Origin: Leuctra nigra
Taxonomy: Eukaryota > Arthropoda > Insecta > Plecoptera > Leuctridae
DNA: 64,000 nucleotides
NCBI GenBank assembly: GCA_934045905.1
Contig: OW203764.1
Coordinates: 34,823,629 to 34,887,628, forward strand
Direction: 5' to 3'
The notes under the pieces were generated by a model. The model did no database searches. It was not told where the DNA came from and worked only from the letters and a program-made list of their open reading frames with translations. Made by a program: the position numbers and the translations under genes. This document shows positions 39,281 to 64,000 of this stretch, piece by piece. Position 1 is the stretch's first letter. The number at the start of each line of letters is the position of its first letter.

Positions 39281-39988
39281 ACATCCCTTCAAATCTTATA
39301 AATCTCGCTGTGCGGTCGCACTTCACCCAAGTTCTTAGGCACCGTAAATACATACTACGATTATACCGATTAGGAGCTATAGGTTTGAAACCCGTGCTTT
39401 ACTCATGCTTTATTCTTGTTCTGATGTTAATTCTAAAATGTAAACTTGTATCCCCGCCATATCTGCACTGATTAAGCTGAAATTTTGACCATGTGTGTAC
39501 TTTTGGCGCTGATGATACTTTGGACTGAAAGATAAAAATCACTGCGTGTACATTGAGCCGCCAAGTCATTTTAACTAAAATAACAATGGAAATGTAAACA
39601 TTCAACTGAAAGTAGAGACATCAAAACAGGGCCAAGAGGACCCTGGGTCTTGTTCAGGAGCCTCAACTTGGCTCCTCATAGAGTGACGGTAATCGAATAG
39701 TAAGTGACGCCGTCTGGTGGCGTAATTGGAACTATTTACTAAATATATTTGGAATGTAATTCGAATTCTTGCACATGCATTTTTCTTCATATAATCTACA
39801 CATGAGTGCTGACATCTCGCGAGCTGCACTGACAAACTCTGAAGAACTGACATTGGAAAAAATATGTACTAGTAAATTTACCTTGTTTTAGTTGTCCTGT
39901 AACGTTGGCTACTTCGGTGTAACTGCCCTGGAAATTAGGTACTTGAGGTCAAGAATAATGTGCTTTTATAACATCATTCATGTTTTAA

Positions 39989-40062
39989 TTTATTTCTGTA
40001 CAAATCTTTAAACGCTCACTGATATTACAATTACATTTGATTAATTTATGTTACGATTTATT
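39989..40062 (-). promoter_or_regulatory. Candidate poly(A) signals for the receptor gene
   Basis: AATAAA appears on the minus strand at 40057-40062 and 39989-39994, about 1.2 kb after the stop codon. They are the first exact hexamers I found downstream on that strand. No transcript evidence is available. Confidence 0.3.
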
Positions 40063-41177
40063 TATGTTTTTGTAAATGAACAACATGGATTCCCTCTCAC
40101 GCGGCCCCGCGAAGTACATGACGTGATTCAGTTATGGAACAATGCCATGCCACTGCACTGCTCACGTAGATAACTAATTAGAAGTCATCACTCGCTACTC
40201 GCAGTAGAAAGTTAGATTCTAATTACTTATTACAAGAGTTTGTGTTTGCTCGGAGAGCATCATGACATTTTCTTGTCAAAAGTTGAAATTATATCACGCG
40301 TCAGCGGTTTCAACAATATATTAAGCAAAATTTAATATTAATGAAGAAATATGAGAGTCAACTCCTGTTTCTCAATTAGGTTGGCTTCCTTTTGACATTA
40401 CTTTTCAACTGTTTCTCCATTAGGTGTTATTCTAACTGTTCAAAATGCTAAATAATATTACTGTAACTCATGACATTGTTTTGCTCTGCGAACGACTTTT
40501 TTTTAATGATTGTGAATTCGCATTAATTTTCAATGGTTGATGAGCTGTGAATTTGTTACTTCACATGGATTCACAATTTCACATGTACACAAAAACACAT
40601 TATTCTGTATATATAGCACACTAAAGGATAATAACTCAACATGGCCAATACCAGGGTATAGTTACAGTAGTCGTTTTCATTTAGTTCAAGTTCACGTAGG
40701 TGAAAAGTAAAACACATGACACAAAATGGCCTTGAAGTATTATTTATAGGGTATGACACAGAGAGAGTAAAAGATGGTGGTAAAAGACTTAATATTTACA
40801 CAGTTATCTATTCATTTCTATCAAGATAAACCCTAGGATGGTATTTTTTTACACTTAAAAGAAGTCGAAATTCCATAAATATTCTACAACAAGTAATTAC
40901 ATGTTATTGTTAATAGTATACACTGACGATATGGCACACTGTTTATAAAAGAAACAAAACTGTAACGTTTTAAAAAAAAACTCAACACATTGTAATCAGT
41001 CGAAGTCATTTCGATACTCTTAGTTTCAAACACACTTGAATTCCTTTAAAACGACTTCATCACACAATGTATCTATCACATTCACTGACTTCTGTGTACA
41101 CTTCACTTGGATCGGGGCTCGGGTATGTACATCACTTTGCATTGTGATCGGGTAATGTATTTTAGAATATAGTTTCA

Positions 41178-41264
41178 CAATCTATCATCCTTGTCGCTCA
41201 GCACTTGAGCGTCTTCGCGGGTGCACTTCCTCGACGTCGGCGTCGGCGTCGGCGTCGGAGGCGT
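41178..41264 (-). other. 29-codon open extension after the receptor stop
   Basis: After TAG the same frame stays open for 29 codons (TPPTPTPTPTSRKC, TREDAQVLSDKDDRL) to a TGA at 41175-41177. The first part comes from a (GACGCC)n-type repeat. It may simply be GC-rich 3' UTR. Stop readthrough is possible but unsupported. Confidence 0.25.
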
Positions 41265-63572
<22,308 letters not shown>

Positions 63573-63600
63573 CTGAAAACATTCAACACTTGACTTGAGT

Positions 63601-64000
<400 letters not shown>

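Larger units (their letters stand above)
35146..41264. other. Intergenic stretch downstream of the receptor gene
   Basis: No second gene recognised. Notable items: a promoter-like CCAAT/CRE cluster (37675-37790), a tRNA-like SINE fragment (39215-39280), a GACGCC run at 36850-36868 and candidate poly(A) signals near 40 kb. The receptor 3' UTR probably occupies the right part. Confidence 0.45.

Overview
The window looks like nuclear DNA from an insect: AT-rich, dense in short inverted-repeat transposons, with GT-AG introns and one strongly recognisable animal gene. An insect, perhaps a hemipteran, is an inference from the receptor sequence and the repeat landscape. Nothing in the window names the species.

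The only gene I can establish is on the minus strand, from about 63.6 kb down to 41.3 kb. It is the 3' half of an AMPA-type ionotropic glutamate receptor (Drosophila GluRI / vertebrate GluA class). Six exons join in frame: M3 (63374-63572), S2 ligand-binding lobe (61545-61789), the flip/flop-equivalent exon (52419-52527), M4 (47899-48033), and two cytoplasmic-tail exons (43170-43244 and 41265-41339). The last ends in a class I PDZ ligand (TQV). The N-terminal domain, S1, M1 and the pore loop with the Q/R site lie beyond 64000.

The most unusual feature is at the splice boundaries of this gene. Three of the six exons carry tandem arrays of partial copies that duplicate a splice site together with part of the exon. 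Eleven 132-bp units beside the M4 exon repeat its acceptor. Three 63-bp units after the flip/flop exon repeat its donor and stay open in frame, 21 residues per unit. At least three 134/146-bp units before the M3 exon repeat its acceptor, alternately with and without 12 bp of the SYTANLAAF gating motif. As read, these arrays could produce receptors with variable S2-M4 linkers, a shortened tail after M4, or a truncation after M3.

The rest (1-41 kb and the introns) shows no other gene I can support. It holds two copies of a 2.4-3.6 kb composite non-autonomous element (3909-7460 and 54734-57088) whose ~118-bp repeats carry TGACGTCACTTCCGG plus ATGGCGGC modules, a 2-kb near-palindrome (21855-23915), many MITE-like elements with visible terminal inverted repeats and in some cases target duplications, a repeat family with GCTCG-rich ends, a pure (ATC)154 microsatellite, a 5S rRNA-like fragment, tRNA-derived SINE-like fragments, LINE-like debris, several GC-rich or promoter-like patches, and a 200-N assembly gap at 263-462.
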